The notes under the pieces were generated by a model that saw only the letters and a list, made by a program, of their open reading frames with translations, was not told where the DNA came from and made no database searches. Below are positions 1 to 7,611 of a DNA stretch of 27,562 nucleotides, one piece after another (position 1 is the first letter of the stretch; each line of letters begins with the position of its first letter). The DNA lies in IMG/VR virus record IMGVR_UViG_3300042861_000760, positions 1-27,562 of that record. One strand, written 5' to 3'. The position numbers were made by a program, and so were the translations under genes. The stretch is from a virus.

Positions 1-1
1 A

Positions 2-1018
2 TGGGAAGGCCTGCCGGTCTACCCCCGCGGCCTTGACGTCTACTCCAACGACGTCATCCCCGCCTATGCGATGGACTTCGGTCGCCCGACCGGGCAGCAG
101 GCCCTCGTCATCACCCTGTTTGACTGCTGGGTTTTCAAGGGCGCTGGCTGGGATGTCCTCGACCGCGTCGCCTCCTGGGTACCCATCGACCACTTCCCCG
201 CCCCGGCCCCAGTCATTGAGTGGCTGAAGCGCCCCAACGTGACACCGATTGCCATGTCGCAGTTCGGGCTTGACGCGATTGAGCGCCACGACATTGAGGC
301 GCTGTACGTCCCGCACGCCATCGACACCAAAGTCTTCAAGCCGACCGAGTTGATGCAAGGCAGCGACGGCCAGGTGCCTGCCCGCACATGGATGGGCGTG
401 CCAGACGACGCGGTCGTGATTGGGATGATTTCCGCGAATAAGGGGGGCGTAGATAGGAAGGGCTTTGCTGAAGCCTTCCTTGCCGCCGCGATGGTGATGC
501 AGAAGCACGACGACGTCTGGCTCTACCTGCACACCGAGCCCAGCCCCGCCATGTCTGGCCTTGACTTGCGGGCACTGCTCGCCGCGACGGGCGTACCGAT
601 GGACCGGGTCGCCTTCGCAGACTCCTACTCCTACCGCATGGGCATCCCCAAGGAAGCCCTTGCCAGCATCTACACGGCAATAGACGTGCTGCTTCAGCCG
701 TCACGCGGCGAAGGTTTTGGCATCCCGGCCATTGAGGCCCAGGCTTGCGGCACCCCGGTCATCGTGTCCAACGCCACCGCCCAGCCTGAGCTTGTCGGCG
801 ACGGCTGGCTCTGCGACGTGCAGCCCGCATGGGACGCACCTCAAGGCTGCTGGTTCTTCACCCCGCTGGTGCCGAGCATCGTTGACAACCTTGAGGCTGC
901 CTACGCGCGAGGCCGAGGCCGATCCCAGCAGGCCATCGACTTCGCCGCCAACTATGACGCCGATGTTGTATTCGACAAGTATTGGCGGCCGGCGCTCGAC
1001 ATCCTAATCGCACCATGA
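2..1018 (+). CDS. Glycosyltransferase, GT4-like (5' end outside window)
   Basis: The frame is open from base 2, upstream of the first ATG at 71, and the residues before that ATG (WEGLPVYPRGLDVYSND) read like real protein, so the gene starts to the left of the window. The C-terminal half has the GT-B donor-site signature: GEGFGIPAIE has the E-x7-E spacing and is followed by ACGTPVIVS. The expected activity is transfer of a nucleotide-activated sugar in the cytoplasm; donor and acceptor cannot be told from sequence. It overlaps the next gene by ATGA (1015-1018) and so is translationally coupled to a second glycosyltransferase-type gene and an epimerase. The position just before the head-tail genes suggests virion glycosylation; that is inference. 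Confidence 0.8.
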   Translation, partial: WEGLPVYPRGLDVYSNDVIPAYAMDFGRPTGQQALVITLFDCWVFKGAGWDVLDRVASWVPIDHFPAPAPVIEWLKRPNVTPIAMSQFGLDAIERHDIEALYVPHAIDTKVFKPTELMQGSDGQVPARTWMGVPDDAVVIGMISANKGGVDRKGFAEAFLAAAMVMQKHDDVWLYLHTEPSPAMSGLDLRALLAATGVPMDRVAFADSYSYRMGIPKEALASIYTAIDVLLQPSRGEGFGIPAIEAQACGTPVIVSNATAQPELVGDGWLCDVQPAWDAPQGCWFFTPLVPSIVDNLEAAYARGRGRSQQAIDFAANYDADVVFDKYWRPALDILIAP

Positions 1019-1779
1019 GGGTCGCCTGGGTCACGCACCACATCCCCAGGGTTGAGGAAAGGCACGCCTCGCTGCTGCCGGGGAAGTATGCGGGTGGGGC
1101 GGAACGGAACACCGACTACATGGTCACGGCGGCGCCGACTGATGTCGAGGTCACCTACATTGAGCCGGAAGCCGCTGAGAGCGCCGTAGACGAATCCTGG
1201 GACCGGGTAGTAGTCGGAGGCACCGACAAACTCTCCGAAGCCTCCATGAATTTCCTAGCGGCTCTCAGGCCCATCGTTTGGGTGCAGCACGCCCAGCACC
1301 GCACACCAGCCAAGGCTGACCTGTTCCGCCAGGCGTCGCGGTTCTTGACGATGAGCCGCGCGCACATGGGCTGGGAAGCCGAGTGGACCGGGCGGGCTGA
1401 CGCCTTTATTCACTCTCCCGTTCCGCCGGACTGCGTCGCCCCCGCCGATAAGGAACCTTTTGCCTTGTTCGCGGGCAGACGCCACCCGGCCAAAGGGAAA
1501 CTCAACGCCCGCATTTGGGCGCAGCGCCAAGGCCTAGAACTCGTTGAGTTGGAGAACGCCCCGCACGAGGTCGTCCTTGAGCACATGGCCCGCGCCAAAT
1601 ACTTCGTCCACCTCCCCAAAGAGCGGGACGCCTGCCCCCTCGTCGTCATCGAGGCCACCCTCGCTGGCTGCGACATCGTAACCAACTCCCTCGTCGGGCG
1701 GCTAGAGCCCGGCGACCCTGCGGCAGTCCTCGCCCAGCAACCCGAGCGGTTCTGGCGAATTGTGGAGGAAACAGCATGA
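1015..1779 (+). CDS. Glycosyltransferase-like protein (GT-B fold, probable)
   Basis: Predicted 254 aa. The start is the ATG at 1015, overlapping the previous stop (ATGA); an upstream in-frame start at 982 would lie inside the previous gene. The N-terminus (RVAWVTHHIPRVEE) resembles the first strand and loop of GT-B enzymes, followed by GKYAGGAERN. Near the C-terminus, ACPLVVIEATLAGCDIV resembles the donor-binding segment of GT4 proteins, although the first Glu of the E-x7-E pair is not clear. At 254 aa it is short for a full two-domain GT-B enzyme, so it could be a reduced enzyme or a partner of the neighbouring transferase. It overlaps the next gene by ATGA at 1776. Confidence 0.62.
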   Translation: MRVAWVTHHIPRVEERHASLLPGKYAGGAERNTDYMVTAAPTDVEVTYIEPEAAESAVDESWDRVVVGGTDKLSEASMNFLAALRPIVWVQHAQHRTPAKADLFRQASRFLTMSRAHMGWEAEWTGRADAFIHSPVPPDCVAPADKEPFALFAGRRHPAKGKLNARIWAQRQGLELVELENAPHEVVLEHMARAKYFVHLPKERDACPLVVIEATLAGCDIVTNSLVGRLEPGDPAAVLAQQPERFWRIVEETA

Positions 1780-2702
1780 AAATCGTTGTCACCGGCTCCG
1801 CCGGCACCCTAGGCGCCCCCCTAGTCGCCGAGCTGCGCGAGCGCGGCCACGACGTCTGGGGAATCGAACTCCAGCACACCGGCCAGCCCCAGACTGTGCG
1901 CGCCGACGTCGCCGACTACCGGCAGCTGCGCACCGCCTTCGACCGCGTCGGCGACTTCGACCTCGTCTACCACCTGGCCGCCGAGTTCGGGCGCATCAAC
2001 GGCGAGGAGCACTACGAGCAGGTCTGGCGCACCAACGCCATCGGCACCCGCAACGTGCTTGAGCTTCAGCGTGAGCGCGGCTTCCGCCACGTCTTCGCCT
2101 CCTCCTCCGAGGTTTACGGTGAGGCCGACGCCGAAGCCATCGACGAGCGCTACCTCCTCGACAACCCGCAGCCGCGCCTCACCAACGACTACGCCATCAG
2201 CAAGCGCGTGAACGAGGAGCAGATCCGCAACTTCGCGGACCGCTACGGCAACAAAACCATGACGCTGCGGTTCTTCAACGCCTACGGGCCCGGAGAGCGC
2301 TACCACGACTATCGCTCAGTCGTCTGCCTCTTCGCTTACCGGCTGCTGACGGGCAAGCCCATCACGGTGTATGAAAACTATCGCCGGGTCTTCATGTACC
2401 AGGGCGACTTCATCGTGACGCTCGCCAACGCCGCCACGAGCTTCGCCCCAGGGGAGACCGTGAACGTCGGAGGCGACGAGTACGTCAGCGTGGAGGACAT
2501 GGCCAACATGCTGCTTGAGGTCACCGGCGCCCACCCGTCCCTCGTCAACCGGCTCCCGCTGGACAAGCACAACGTGACGAGCAAGAAGCCTGACATCTCC
2601 AAGGCCAAGGCACTGCTGCACCACAACCCGCGCACAAGGCTCGCTCAGGGACTTCCCCTGACCGTCGACTGGATGCGGAAGCATTACGAAATCGGAGGCT
2701 GA
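1776..2702 (+). CDS. NAD-dependent sugar epimerase/dehydratase (extended SDR)
   Basis: 308 aa. The Rossmann glycine motif TGSAGTLG is at residues 6-13, the SSEVYG segment at about 110-115, and the catalytic pair YAISK gives Tyr139 and Lys143. Length and motif order fit extended short-chain dehydrogenases that act on nucleotide sugars, such as UDP-glucose/GDP-mannose epimerases or dehydratases. The protein is cytoplasmic and NAD(P)-dependent. Next to two glycosyltransferase-type genes it probably makes or modifies the sugar donor they use. The exact substrate is not predictable. The start overlaps the previous stop (ATGA), so the three genes form one coupled operon that runs straight into the structural genes. 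Confidence 0.88.
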   Translation: MKIVVTGSAGTLGAPLVAELRERGHDVWGIELQHTGQPQTVRADVADYRQLRTAFDRVGDFDLVYHLAAEFGRINGEEHYEQVWRTNAIGTRNVLELQRERGFRHVFASSSEVYGEADAEAIDERYLLDNPQPRLTNDYAISKRVNEEQIRNFADRYGNKTMTLRFFNAYGPGERYHDYRSVVCLFAYRLLTGKPITVYENYRRVFMYQGDFIVTLANAATSFAPGETVNVGGDEYVSVEDMANMLLEVTGAHPSLVNRLPLDKHNVTSKKPDISKAKALLHHNPRTRLAQGLPLTVDWMRKHYEIGG

Positions 2703-2704
2703 CC

Positions 2705-3328
2705 GTGGCGATTAGCAACGGCTACGCAACCCTGGCGCAGATCAAGTCTGCGCTGCGCATCCCGTCCGGCGATGCCACCGACGACGCCCTCCTCGAGATG
2801 GCTGTTGAGTCTGCCTCGCGCCTCATTGACGCCTACTGCGGGCGCAACTTCATCAACGCCGGCACCGTCACCCGCTACTACAACACCGAGAACCCCTACG
2901 TCTTGCAGATCGACGACGCCCGATCCATCGCGCAGGTTGAAACGTCCACGGGCCTTGATGGCGTCTACGACACGACCTGGACGATCGGCACCGCGGGCGG
3001 GCAGGGCGACGCCCAGCCCGAGCCGATCAACGACTACCTCGGCGGCGTCGTGTGGCCGTTCACCCGCATCCGCGCCATCGGCGACTACTCGTTCCCCACC
3101 GGCGCCGAAAACTCAATCAAGGTTCGTGCTGTCTTCGGCTGGCCCAACATCCCGGTCACGGTGACGCAGGCCACCATTCTCCAGTCCTCCAGAATCTTCA
3201 GCCGCTTGCAGAGTCCCCTAGGTGTGGCCGGCTTCGGCGACATGGGCATCATGCGCGTCAGCCGCGGCCTGGACCCCGACGTCGTGCAGCTCGTTGAGGG
3301 CTACCGCCGCGTCAACGGTGTCGCATGA
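2705..3328 (+). CDS. Head-tail connector protein (gp6-like adaptor)
   Basis: 207 aa with a GTG start at 2705, two bases after the epimerase stop. The N-terminal helical region (YATLAQIKSALRI, then DDALLEMAVESASRLIDAYCGRNF) is the familiar start of the phage gp6-like head-tail connector family, which forms a ring under the portal that the tail docks on. A beta-rich middle follows, and the C-terminus (RVSRGLDPDVVQLVEGYRR) matches the end seen in actinophage connectors. It is followed by an ATGA overlap with the probable tail terminator. The order connector, terminator, major tail protein supports the call. Confidence 0.75.
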   Translation: MAISNGYATLAQIKSALRIPSGDATDDALLEMAVESASRLIDAYCGRNFINAGTVTRYYNTENPYVLQIDDARSIAQVETSTGLDGVYDTTWTIGTAGGQGDAQPEPINDYLGGVVWPFTRIRAIGDYSFPTGAENSIKVRAVFGWPNIPVTVTQATILQSSRIFSRLQSPLGVAGFGDMGIMRVSRGLDPDVVQLVEGYRRVNGVA

Positions 3329-3735
3329 CCGCCCTCACCGACCTGCGCACCGGGCTCGCCAACCGGCTCGCAACCATCACCGGCCTACGTTCCTCGGCCT
3401 ACATCCCCGACAACCCGCAGCCGCCCGTCGCCGTAGTGATGCCGGGCCGCATCCAGTACGACACCGCCTTCGGGCGCGGGTCGGACGAATACCAGTTCAC
3501 CATCATGCTCATCGTCGGCCGCGTAGCCGACCGGGCATCACAGACCAACCTCGACGCCTACTGCGCCTCTAGTGGTAGCGCGTCGGTGAAGGCGGCAATT
3601 GAAGGTGACCGCTCCCTCGGGGGCAAAGCCTTGGACTGCCGAGTCACAGAAATGACCAACCAGGGCTCGCTCGCCATTGGGGACGTCACCTACCACACGG
3701 CCGAATTCTCGGTCACCGTCATTGCCGCCGGCTAA
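3325..3735 (+). CDS. Probable tail terminator / head-tail joining protein
   Basis: 136 aa. The ATG at 3325 overlaps the connector stop (ATGA). The N-terminal helix (LTDLRTGLANRLATI) followed by a beta-rich body with PPVAVVMPG and YQFTIMLIVGR is typical of small tail-terminator or tail-completion proteins that cap the tail tube. It sits directly between the connector and the major tail protein, where that gene is normally found. No catalytic motif is expected or seen. It could instead be a head-closure protein; the assignment rests mostly on position and size. Confidence 0.55.
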   Translation: MTALTDLRTGLANRLATITGLRSSAYIPDNPQPPVAVVMPGRIQYDTAFGRGSDEYQFTIMLIVGRVADRASQTNLDAYCASSGSASVKAAIEGDRSLGGKALDCRVTEMTNQGSLAIGDVTYHTAEFSVTVIAAG

Positions 3736-3747
3736 GGAGTAACCAGA

Positions 3748-4176
3748 ATGGCAAAGTTCATCGGCAAGAACATCCGGGTGAAGGTCGGCAGCACCGAGCT
3801 CACCACCAACATCGCAAGCGTCGAGGTCACCGAGACTGTCGACGAGATCGAGACCACGGCGTTCGGCCAGTCTGCACGCAGCCGCATCGCCGGGCTGAAG
3901 GACGCCTCGGTCACCATCAGCCTGCACCAGGACTACGACGCCTCCAGCGTCAGCGCCACTCTCGCTGGCGTCTTCGGAGGCACGGCCAACGTGGTCATCC
4001 TCGCGGGCACCTCGCCCACACAGGGCACCGCAACGTCCACCGCGCCCCTTTACACCATCCCGGTTCTCTGCTCCCAGCAGACGCCGGTCAACGGCCAGGT
4101 CGGCGACCTCACCACATTTGATGTGACGTGGCCCGCCGTCGGCGAAATCAGCCGCTCCACCGCTGGCACGTTCTAG
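3748..4176 (+). CDS. Major tail protein (tail tube)
   Basis: 142 aa, preceded by a good ribosome-binding site (AAGGAG at 3734-3739). The body is beta-rich with few charged helices: KNIRVKVGSTELTTNIASVEV, then a DEIETTAFG segment and TISLHQDYD. This pattern is seen in small actinophage tail-tube subunits, which stack as hexamer rings around the tape measure. It is followed by the tail assembly chaperone pair and the tape measure gene, the standard siphovirus order. At 142 aa it is at the short end for the family and has no obvious added immunoglobulin-like C-terminal domain. Confidence 0.72.
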   Translation: MAKFIGKNIRVKVGSTELTTNIASVEVTETVDEIETTAFGQSARSRIAGLKDASVTISLHQDYDASSVSATLAGVFGGTANVVILAGTSPTQGTATSTAPLYTIPVLCSQQTPVNGQVGDLTTFDVTWPAVGEISRSTAGTF

Positions 4177-4191
4177 GCCTAGGAGAATCCC

Positions 4192-4473
4192 TTGCGCATC
4201 AACTTCACCATCACCTACGCCGACGGCACGGCGGCGGAGGCCACGGCCTCCGTCGCCGACCAGGTGGCCTTCGAGCAGGCACACGACCGCTCCATCGCCC
4301 GACTCGCCGACGACTTCCGCCTCACCGACGCCTGCTGGCTGGCGTGGCACTCGCTGCACCGCACTGCCCGCACGGCCGACGACTTTGACACCTGGCTGGA
4401 CAAGGTAGAAAACGTCGAGTTTGGTCAGGGGAAGATCGTCCCTTTGGAGGGGACGACAACGCCCACTGGCTGA
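4192..4473 (+). CDS. Tail assembly chaperone, short (G-type) product
   Basis: 93 aa. The start is a TTG at 4192, chosen because AGGAGA lies at 4181-4186 just upstream and no better start is available. Between the major tail protein and the tape measure gene, phages encode two chaperones that share an N-terminus and coat the tape measure during tail assembly. The short protein has an acidic/helical body (VAFEQAHDRSIARLADDFRL; ACWLAWHSLHRTART). Its last residues after the proposed slip site (KIVPLEGTTTPTG) look like non-conserved tail, as expected for a terminated zero-frame product. Confidence 0.68.
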   Translation: MRINFTITYADGTAAEATASVADQVAFEQAHDRSIARLADDFRLTDACWLAWHSLHRTARTADDFDTWLDKVENVEFGQGKIVPLEGTTTPTG

Positions 4474-4595
4474 TCGTCCACTTGGCTTACGAGTACGGCA
4501 TCACGCCGTCACAAGTGCTGGCCGAGTCCGACCGCATGATCTTCACAATGTCGAAGTACCTGTCATGGCGCGCCAACGAAAGCCGGAGGAGTTGA
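4192..4595 (+). CDS. Tail assembly chaperone, long product by -1 frameshift (G-T type)
   Basis: The -1 frame relative to the short chaperone is open from 4389 to a TGA at 4593-4595. It encodes a convincing extension containing DDNAHWLIVHLAYEYGITP, then SQVLAESDRMIFTMSKYLSW, ending just before the ATG at 4597. This stretch has no start codon of its own in a sensible place and would otherwise be an unexplained gap between 4474 and 4596. The slip most likely occurs at GGGGAAG (4428-4434, read G GGG AAG in frame). The fused product would be about 134 aa. In lambda and most siphophages the long chaperone is made this way at a few percent of the short one. Confidence 0.66.
4428..4434 (+). other. 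Candidate -1 ribosomal slippery heptamer
   Basis: GGGGAAG in the zero-frame reading G GGG AAG. After a one-base backward slip the P-site Gly codon re-pairs perfectly (GGG to GGG), while the A-site pairing (AAG to GAA) is imperfect, so it resembles but is not identical to the lambda GGGAAAG site. A second G GGG run at 4449-4452 is a weaker alternative. Confidence 0.45.
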
Positions 4596-4596
4596 C

Positions 4597-5136
4597 ATGA
4601 CCGACTTCACGGTGCGCGTTGAAGGAGCCGACCAAGCCGTTCGCGCGTTGCGCACAATGGAGCCCGAGACCGCCAAGCAGGTCGGCAAGGAGATCTCCAA
4701 CGTCGGCCGGGATCTTGCCGCCTACATCCGAGCCAACGCTCCGACCCAGCCTCCGATGAGTGGCTGGCGCGAGACGGGCGCGGCTCGAGGTCGCACCCGC
4801 GGAGGCGCGGGCTGGCCCGCTTGGGCGCCCATTTCCGCCAGCAGCAAGCGGCGCGGCGTCTCAGTCACCGTCAACATGACTGGTGCCGTGGCTGCCATCT
4901 ACGAGTCGGCCGGCAAGAACGGCCTCGGCGGCATCTCAACCCACCCTGACGGCGGCCAGTTCATTCGCAACTTGAGCCGCTACGGGCGTCTCTACACCTC
5001 AGGCGACCGGCCCAGATCTGGACGCCTCGCAGGCAAAGCAATCGTCACGCAGTATCCCGAGGCCATCAAGCGCATCCAGGCCGCGTGCGACCGGGCCGTC
5101 GACGCAGTCAATAGGAGGTTGCCCTCATGGCAGTAA
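4597..5136 (+). CDS. HK97 gp10-like minor tail / tail completion protein
   Basis: 179 aa. ATG at 4597 with GGAGGAG at 4586-4592. The N-terminus (VRVEGADQAVRALRTMEPETAKQV, quoted here only as its general pattern of a short strand followed by a long helix) and the later RRGVSVTVNMTG plus the C-terminal helical region fit the HK97 gp10-like family of small proteins at the head-tail junction. Its position after the chaperone frameshift gene, rather than before the major tail gene, is unusual for gp10 proteins, so it may be a tail-specific relative. It overlaps the tape measure gene by 10 bases (5127-5136). Confidence 0.5.
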   Translation: MTDFTVRVEGADQAVRALRTMEPETAKQVGKEISNVGRDLAAYIRANAPTQPPMSGWRETGAARGRTRGGAGWPAWAPISASSKRRGVSVTVNMTGAVAAIYESAGKNGLGGISTHPDGGQFIRNLSRYGRLYTSGDRPRSGRLAGKAIVTQYPEAIKRIQAACDRAVDAVNRRLPSWQ

Positions 5137-6974
5137 GCGGGTCGGGCAAGGGCATCCAGATCGTTGTCGGCACCGACTACAACGACCGCGACCTCAAGCG
5201 CGCCCAGGCAGATCTCAACCGCCTCAAGATGCAAGCGGCCAAGACTCAGGGCCCCATGAAGCAACTGGGCGGCACGCTTCGCGGCGCGCTCGGCCCGGCG
5301 TTCGCCCTTGCTGGCGCAGCTGCCGCAGGCTTCGCCCTCAAGCTCGGCGTCGAAGCAGTCCAGGCCGCCATCGAGGAAGAGAAGTCGGTTGCCCGCCTCA
5401 AGATGGCGCTGGACAACCTCGCCCTCGGCTTCGCCATGCCCGTCGTCGACGACTTCATTGACAAGACGCAGCGCGCCTCGGGCGTCGCCGACGACCAGTT
5501 GCGGCCCGCCCTGGGGCAACTCGCCGCCGCGACCGGCAACCTGTACGACGCCCAAAACCTGCTCAACCTGGCGCTCGATGTGTCAGCCGGCACGGGCCGC
5601 GACCTCACTAGCGTCACCGCCGCGCTCTCCAAGGCCGCCAACGGCCAGACCACGTCGCTGCGCCGCCTCGCCCCCAGCATCGACGGGGCCGTGCTCAAGA
5701 CTGGCGACCTCACCGCAATCACTGGTGAGTTGACGCGCCTCTTCGGAGGCCAGGCCGAAGCCCGCGCCAACACGTTCGCGGGCACCATCGACCGGCTCAC
5801 CATCGCCGCAGACGAACTCATGGAAGCCTTCGGCAAGGGGTTCCTTGACGCCTTCCAAGAAGGACTTGGCGGCAGCACCGAAGACCTCATGAAGACCCTG
5901 CAAGACCTCGAGCCGCAGATGGAGCAGATCGGCGGCACCATCGGCAAACTTGCCGGAACCATCGGCAAGATGTCAGGCGCCATTGAACTGTTCGGCAACC
6001 TCGTCAACATCGCCGTCGTCAACAACATTGGCCCCTGGCAGATGCTTGCTGACGCGATTGGCCTGGGCGCTGACGAGTCCGACGTCTTCTCCGCCCGCGG
6101 CAAGGACATGGCCGACGTTCTCTCCGGCACGGTGTCATCGGGTATCCAGCAGGCCACCGACGACATGGGCAAACTCGCCCGCGAAGCCGAAGAGACCGAG
6201 CAGTATTTCGAGAACCTCAACTCGGAACTCAAGATCTTTGGGGACCTGACCTCAAAGAATGACGCCGTCCGCGGATACCAGGCCGCCCTCGACGACCTTC
6301 GCAAGTCAGTGAAGGAGAACGGTCGCGCGTTCAACGACACGACTGAGAAGGGGCGCGCTAACGCTGACGCCCTTGACGACATCTTCACTTCGGCGCAGAA
6401 GGTGGCGGAGGGCCAGCAGACAGCGGCCGAGAAGATCCGCACGATGGAGCAGGCGTCAGCGGACGCCAACGACGTGCTCAAGCAGATGGGTGTGCCGCCC
6501 GATGTGCGCGCCTCTCTAATTCAGCCTTTTGACACCCTGATCGCGAAGTTCCGCGAGAACAACACTCTGGCGGACAATCTGAAGCAGCGCATGGAGGGCT
6601 TGCCCACCGGCACCCGCACGTTCACCTACGACATCGTCGTCAACAACGCCAACAGCCTGCCGCCGCACATGCGCGCCGCCGGTGGCCCTATCGGCCTGGG
6701 AGGCCGTGGCTCCGACACCGTCCCCGCCATGCTTACGCCAGGTGAGTTTGTGGTGCGCAAGGCTGCGGTGCAGCAGTTCGGGCGCGGCTTCTTCTCGCAG
6801 CTCAACCGCGGCATCAACCCGCTTGCGGGCATGACCCCGACCGCGGGCGGCTCAGGTGGCGGCCTAACGATCAACGGCGGCATTACTGTCCAGTCGGCTC
6901 CGGGTGAGCGTGCCGAGACATCCCTTCCCCGTGCGCTTCGTCGTGCGGCTTTCCTGGCAGGCGTGAATGGCTGA
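5127..6974 (+). CDS. Tape measure protein
   Basis: 615 aa. ATG at 5127 with AGGAGG at 5112-5117. A hydrophobic Ala/Gly-rich segment at about residues 47-75 and long helical, heptad-like stretches (for example around residues 340-460) fit a tape measure that fills the tail tube and later enters the membrane. Near the C-terminus the sequence GRGSDTVPAMLTPGEFVVRK is a motif very common in siphophage tape measures. At roughly 1.5 angstrom per residue, 615 residues would correspond to a tail of about 90 nm, which is short among actinophages. It overlaps the distal tail gene by 8 bases. Confidence 0.92.
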   Translation: MAVSGSGKGIQIVVGTDYNDRDLKRAQADLNRLKMQAAKTQGPMKQLGGTLRGALGPAFALAGAAAAGFALKLGVEAVQAAIEEEKSVARLKMALDNLALGFAMPVVDDFIDKTQRASGVADDQLRPALGQLAAATGNLYDAQNLLNLALDVSAGTGRDLTSVTAALSKAANGQTTSLRRLAPSIDGAVLKTGDLTAITGELTRLFGGQAEARANTFAGTIDRLTIAADELMEAFGKGFLDAFQEGLGGSTEDLMKTLQDLEPQMEQIGGTIGKLAGTIGKMSGAIELFGNLVNIAVVNNIGPWQMLADAIGLGADESDVFSARGKDMADVLSGTVSSGIQQATDDMGKLAREAEETEQYFENLNSELKIFGDLTSKNDAVRGYQAALDDLRKSVKENGRAFNDTTEKGRANADALDDIFTSAQKVAEGQQTAAEKIRTMEQASADANDVLKQMGVPPDVRASLIQPFDTLIAKFRENNTLADNLKQRMEGLPTGTRTFTYDIVVNNANSLPPHMRAAGGPIGLGGRGSDTVPAMLTPGEFVVRKAAVQQFGRGFFSQLNRGINPLAGMTPTAGGSGGGLTINGGITVQSAPGERAETSLPRALRRAAFLAGVNG

Positions 6975-7611
6975 GACGTACAAGATCGGCGCGACCGACG
7001 TCACCACGTTCCTCACGCACCTCCAGGTCATTGACGGCAACATCGGCATCCCGCCGCTGCGCCAGGACGACTACTCGGTGCCGGGGCGGACGGGCGCTAT
7101 TGCCGCGACCCCGTGGTGGGGTCCCCGCGTCGTGACCTTCGGAGGGATTATCGCCGGGGCCACGCGCCCCGCGATGCAGACCAACCTCAAGAGCCTCGGC
7201 TCCCTGGTGCTCAATGGCGGTGACACGTTCACGATGTCGCGCACCATTGACACGGCGGGCACCCCGACGCATACGGCGACGGCCCGCTACCTCGGCGGCC
7301 TCGAGCAGTCCGAGGCGCTGTCGAACCGGGTCGCCCGCGTCGCCTTCGACGTGCAGCTCATGGACGGGTTCTGGTACGAGTCGGCCTACACCCCCGGCAC
7401 GGCCCTGGCCGGCACCACCGTCGTCAACGTCAACGGCGACGCCCCCACCCAGGACATCACCCTCACCTACTCCATCGGCGCTGGGTCGCAGCGGGTGACC
7501 AACTCCGCCTACCCCGGCCTTGCCCGGCTGACGTTGAAGCCCGGCAACAACACTTTGGTCGTTACCGGCGGCGGCACCGTGACCATGAGCTACCGGGCGG
7601 CGTGGCTGTGA
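6967..7611 (+). CDS. Distal tail protein (Dit-like minor tail protein)
   Basis: 214 aa; the ATG at 6967 overlaps the tape measure stop. The N-terminal region carries the PGRTG-type turn (YSVPGRTGAIAATPWWG) and a later VAFDVQLMDGFWY, features of distal tail proteins that form the hexameric ring at the end of the tube. The C-terminal half looks like a galectin-like beta-sandwich (LTLKPGNNTLVVTGGG). Its place directly after the tape measure and before the large Gp37-like protein supports this role. No catalytic activity is expected. Confidence 0.72.
   Translation: MAETYKIGATDVTTFLTHLQVIDGNIGIPPLRQDDYSVPGRTGAIAATPWWGPRVVTFGGIIAGATRPAMQTNLKSLGSLVLNGGDTFTMSRTIDTAGTPTHTATARYLGGLEQSEALSNRVARVAFDVQLMDGFWYESAYTPGTALAGTTVVNVNGDAPTQDITLTYSIGAGSQRVTNSAYPGLARLTLKPGNNTLVVTGGGTVTMSYRAAWL

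Noticed and set aside
1187-1197. Second copy of the GTAGACGAATC operator half in the glycosyltransferase gene
   Set aside because: Matches only one arm and lies in a coding region; likely chance.
5246-6481. Long open frame opposite the tape measure gene
   Set aside because: Ser/Arg/Ala-rich shadow of a high-GC gene with strong motif support on the plus strand; no ribosome-binding site or family pattern.
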